From Comamonadaceae bacterium UBA2334 (GTDB taxonomy: Bacteria; Pseudomonadota; Gammaproteobacteria; Burkholderiales; Burkholderiaceae_C): 9,018 bases of DNA. Each line of letters opens with the position of its first letter. The stretch's first letter is position 1. Under the pieces are notes generated by a model. It searched no databases. It was not told where the DNA came from and saw nothing but the letters and a program-made list of their open reading frames with translations. The translations under genes and the position numbers were made by a program. Shown here in pieces: positions 7,221 to 9,018 of the stretch. The stretch covers positions 5,317 to 14,334 of the forward strand of contig DDUQ01000092.1 of NCBI GenBank assembly GCA_002344885.1, read 5' to 3'.

Positions 7221-7405
7221 GCATAACCGAGCCACCTCTGCATGTGTATCGGTGTGAGCGCGACTGTGTTTCGATTGCACGGTCTCTTGGCATGAGGTTA
7301 TGCGTTTATTGCATGTAACCAGCCGGTAACCGGTCCTTTGATTTTTTAAAATATCGACCCTTGGCCGACACACGGTTTCAAGTAACAGGCCACCCTTCTG
7401 TTACC
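7221..7405. promoter_or_regulatory. Cluster of TAACC/TAACA half-sites, candidate operator array
   Basis: TAACC occurs at 7224-7228 (plus), 7296-7300 (minus), 7316-7320 (plus) and 7327-7331 (plus). TAACA occurs at 7383-7387 (plus) and 7399-7403 (minus). The first two extend to the exact inverted pair GCATAACC (7221-7228) and GGTTATGC (7296-7303), and GCATGTAACC (7311-7320) is a close variant. The copy at 7327 lies in the palindrome CCGGTAACCGG (7323-7333). The two central copies are 11 bp apart, about one helical turn. This pattern fits binding of a dimeric or oligomeric regulator; I do not recognise the motif as that of a known factor. Confidence 0.35.
7382..7404. repeat. Inverted repeat GTAACAG-N9-CTGTTAC
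   Basis: Perfect 7-bp arms (7382-7388 and 7398-7404) are separated by 9 bp, so the arm centres are 16 bp apart. This is typical operator geometry and it shares the TAAC core with the other motifs just upstream. It could also form a small hairpin at the start of a pckG transcript. No T-run follows. Confidence 0.5.
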
Positions 7406-7487
7406 TGACATCCACTGCAACCAGCACACCGCTTCGCAGCCTCCGGGCGCCGACCGAGACGCCATCGCCTTCACACACCACGAAGGT

Positions 7488-7567
7488 GGATGTTGAAAAA
7501 CGTCTCGTCTTCCATCTGCTCACCCCTGACGTGCAGCACGCGACGTTTTCCGACATCCCACTTTTTT
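7488..7567 (+). promoter_or_regulatory. Long stem-loop plus T-run in the pckG leader; attenuator-like
   Basis: Positions 7488-7507 pair with 7539-7558: 18 of 20 positions pair, including one G-U, with mismatches at 7496/7550 and 7505/7541. The core AAAACGTC (7497-7504) with GACGTTTT (7542-7549) is perfect. The 31-nt loop overlaps a smaller palindrome, CGTGC-A-GCACG (7530-7540). Six T residues follow at 7562-7567, three bases after the stem, and the pckG GGAG lies at 7574-7577. A stem followed by a U-run is the layout of an intrinsic terminator, so premature termination before pckG is possible. Alternatives are an mRNA stability element or a translation control structure. It matches no riboswitch class I can recognise. 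Confidence 0.45.
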
Positions 7568-7588
7568 ACTTTTGGAGTTGTCCCATGA
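7490..7588 (+). other. Possible 32-codon upstream frame overlapping the pckG start
   Basis: ATG at 7490 opens a 32-codon frame ending in TGA at 7586-7588, which overlaps the pckG ATG as ATGA. An AAGGTGG-like sequence lies just upstream (7483-7489), but its spacing is too short for an ideal ribosome binding site. The predicted peptide is rich in Ser (6), Thr (4) and Phe (4), including a run of three Ser at codons 6-8. The frame starts inside the leader stem-loop, so its translation would disturb that structure. Such a short frame could occur by chance. Confidence 0.18.
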
Positions 7589-9018
7589 ACGCACCCGTGA
7601 TGCAGGGCTTGAACCTGAACACACCCGACTATGTCAAACACGCCAAGCTGGTCGCTTGGGTGGCCGACATGGTGGCCCTGTGCAAACCCGCAGCCGTGTA
7701 CTGGTGCGATGGTTCCACACAAGAATACGACCGCCTGTGCGCCCAGATGGTGGCCGCCGGCACGCTGAAAAAGCTCAACCCAGCCAAGCGCCCGAATTCG
7801 TACTTGGCCTGGTCCGATCCGTCCGACGTGGCCCGCGTGGAAGACCGCACCTACATCTGTTCCCAGAATAAAGAAGATGCCGGCCCCACCAACAACTGGA
7901 TGGCCCCCGCCGAGATGCGCACCACGCTACAACCGCTGTTTGACGGGTGCATGGCTGGCCGCACGATGTACGTGGTGCCGTTCAGCATGGGCCCGCTGGG
8001 CAGCCCGATTGCCCACATCGGTATCGAACTGTCTGACAGCCCCTACGTGGCCGTGAACATGAAAATCATGACCCGCATGGGCAAGGCTGTGTTCGACGTA
8101 CTGGGCACCGATGGCGAGTTCGTCCCCTGTGTCCACACCGTGGGTGCACCACTGGCAGCGGGCCAGGCCGATACGGCATGGCCCTGCAACCCCAAGGTCA
8201 AGTACATCGTCCATTACCCCGAAACACGCGAAATCTGGTCTTACGGCTCAGGCTACGGCGGCAATGCGCTGCTGGGCAAGAAATGCTTCGCACTGCGCAT
8301 CGCGTCCACTATGGGCCGAGACCAGGGGTGGCTGGCCGAACACATGCTCATCCTGGGCCTGACCAGCCCCGAAGGCAAGAAGTACCACGTGGCCGGTGCC
8401 TTCCCCAGCGCCTGCGGCAAAACCAACTTCTCCATGCTGGTGCCGCCCGAGGCGTTCAACGGCTGGAAAGTCACCACCATTGGCGACGACATCGCCTGGA
8501 TCAAGCCCCGCAAGGATGCACAGGGCAATACCCGCCTGTACGCCATCAACCCCGAGGCTGGCTACTTCGGCGTGGCCCCTGGCACCAACACGCTGACCAA
8601 CCCCAACTGCATGGCCAGCCTGGACAAGGACGTGATTTTCACGAACGTGGCCCTGACCGACGACGGTGACGTGTGGTGGGAAGGCATGGACAAGGACTCC
8701 GGCAAACTGCCCGACCACCTGATCGACTGGCAAGGCAAGGACTGGACACCGGCCATCGCCAAGGAAACCGGTGCCAAGGCTGCCCATCCGAACGCTCGCT
8801 TTACCGTGGCGAGCACCAACAACCCTGCACTGGACAGCGCATGGGACGACCCAGCCGGTGTGCCGATTGATGCGTTCATCTTCGGTGGCCGTCGCTCCAC
8901 GACCGTGCCGCTGGTGACCGAGGCCCGCAACTGGACGGAAGGCGTCTACATGGCTGCCACCATGGGCTCGGAAACCACCGCTGCCGCCTTCGGTGCGCAG
9001 GGCGTGGTGCGCCGCGAC
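7585..9018 (+). CDS. pckG: Phosphoenolpyruvate carboxykinase (GTP), N-terminal 478 residues; 3' end beyond window
   Basis: This cytosolic enzyme converts oxaloacetate plus GTP to phosphoenolpyruvate, GDP and CO2, the entry step of gluconeogenesis from TCA-cycle intermediates. Seen here: the substrate-binding Arg region DVARVEDRTY (81-90), YGSGYGGNALLGKKCFALRIAS (220-241) with the PEP-contacting Tyr-Gly-Gly and metal-ligand Lys233, His253 in AEHMLILG, the P-loop FPSACGKTN (273-281) with the reactive Cys277 and Lys279, kinase-2 motif TIGDDIAWIK (298-307), Arg405, and the GGRRSTTVPLV segment (434-444). The mobile lid region (about 461-472, MGSETTAAAFG) is also present. These motifs identify the GTP family, not the ATP-dependent PckA type. 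Family members have about 600-620 residues, so roughly 130 residues including most guanine-binding Phe residues lie outside. The ATG at 7585 has GGAG seven bases upstream. The long leader before it holds a stem-loop and T-run that may regulate expression. No defect is seen. Confidence 0.97.
   Translation, partial: MNAPVMQGLNLNTPDYVKHAKLVAWVADMVALCKPAAVYWCDGSTQEYDRLCAQMVAAGTLKKLNPAKRPNSYLAWSDPSDVARVEDRTYICSQNKEDAGPTNNWMAPAEMRTTLQPLFDGCMAGRTMYVVPFSMGPLGSPIAHIGIELSDSPYVAVNMKIMTRMGKAVFDVLGTDGEFVPCVHTVGAPLAAGQADTAWPCNPKVKYIVHYPETREIWSYGSGYGGNALLGKKCFALRIASTMGRDQGWLAEHMLILGLTSPEGKKYHVAGAFPSACGKTNFSMLVPPEAFNGWKVTTIGDDIAWIKPRKDAQGNTRLYAINPEAGYFGVAPGTNTLTNPNCMASLDKDVIFTNVALTDDGDVWWEGMDKDSGKLPDHLIDWQGKDWTPAIAKETGAKAAHPNARFTVASTNNPALDSAWDDPAGVPIDAFIFGGRRSTTVPLVTEARNWTEGVYMAATMGSETTAAAFGAQGVVRRD

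Larger units (their letters stand above)
7171..7584. promoter_or_regulatory. 414-bp divergent region between FIST gene and pckG
   Basis: No protein gene or RNA gene of a known family is seen here apart from the doubtful short frame listed separately. The part next to the FIST gene (7171-7300) should hold the FIST/kinase promoter. The centre (7221-7405) carries repeated TAACC/TAACA motifs and an AT-rich spot (7341-7354). The part next to pckG (7406-7584) looks like a transcribed leader with a long stem-loop, a T-run and the pckG ribosome binding site. Exact promoters could not be assigned on either strand. In-frame upstream extension of the FIST protein (to 7293) is considered non-coding. Confidence 0.6.

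Noticed and set aside
7209..7222. Sigma-54-like GG...GC site upstream of the FIST gene on the minus strand (TGGCCCG...)
   Set aside because: The -24-like half is imperfect and the -12 TTGC half is absent at the required spacing.
7171..7293. N-terminal extension of the FIST protein by 41 codons
   Set aside because: The extension has no FIST similarity and would ignore the strong AGGAGA immediately before the ATG at 7170; part of it overlaps the repeated TAACC motifs.
1..9018. CRISPR array, transposon, prophage or defence island
   Set aside because: No regular spaced repeats, transposase, integrase or terminal inverted repeats were seen; all genes are ordinary chromosomal families with similar base use.

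Overview
The window is a 9-kb piece of a bacterial chromosome with high GC content and dense coding. A GTP-type PEP carboxykinase, a FIST-domain sensor paired with a hybrid kinase, a RecQ helicase with a full RQC/HRDC architecture and a FadH-type dienoyl-CoA reductase together look most like a betaproteobacterium of the order Burkholderiales, perhaps a Comamonadaceae relative. That placement is an inference from protein character; no rRNA or other marker is present. I see no mobile element, CRISPR array, tRNA or phage gene, and base use is similar across the genes.

Layout. Positions 1-765 (minus) hold the N-terminal part of a 2,4-dienoyl-CoA reductase (fadH), cut by the window edge. Upstream of it on the same strand is a small two-CBS-domain protein (855-1283). 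A 140-bp divergent region (1284-1423) separates this from a single-domain rhodanese (1424-1816, plus). After a hairpin and an AT-rich stretch comes the DNA helicase gene recQ (1868-3865, plus). recQ converges on a two-gene minus-strand unit: a FIST-domain sensory protein (6025-7170) followed after 17 bp by a soluble PAS hybrid histidine kinase/response regulator (3941-6007). A 414-bp divergent regulatory region (7171-7584) then leads to the GTP-dependent PEP carboxykinase gene (pckG, 7585 to the right edge, plus).

How the genes work together. The FIST protein and the hybrid kinase are the clearest functional pair. FIST domains are proposed ligand-sensing modules, the kinase has its own PAS domain and no membrane segment, and the two genes look co-transcribed, so together they resemble a cytosolic sensing system. 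Its phosphorelay partners (Hpt protein, final regulator) are not in the window. fadH (unsaturated fatty-acid oxidation) and pckG (gluconeogenesis) are both used during growth on fatty or organic acids, but they lie at opposite ends of the window and nothing in the sequence shows co-regulation.

The most unusual non-coding sequence is the region between the FIST gene and pckG. It holds a cluster of TAACC/TAACA half-sites, including two palindromes. It also holds a long stem-loop (about 18 of 20 positions paired) followed by a six-T run just before the pckG ribosome binding site, which resembles a transcription attenuator. A 32-codon open frame starts inside that stem and ends by overlapping the pckG start codon. 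These are sequence observations; their function is untested.
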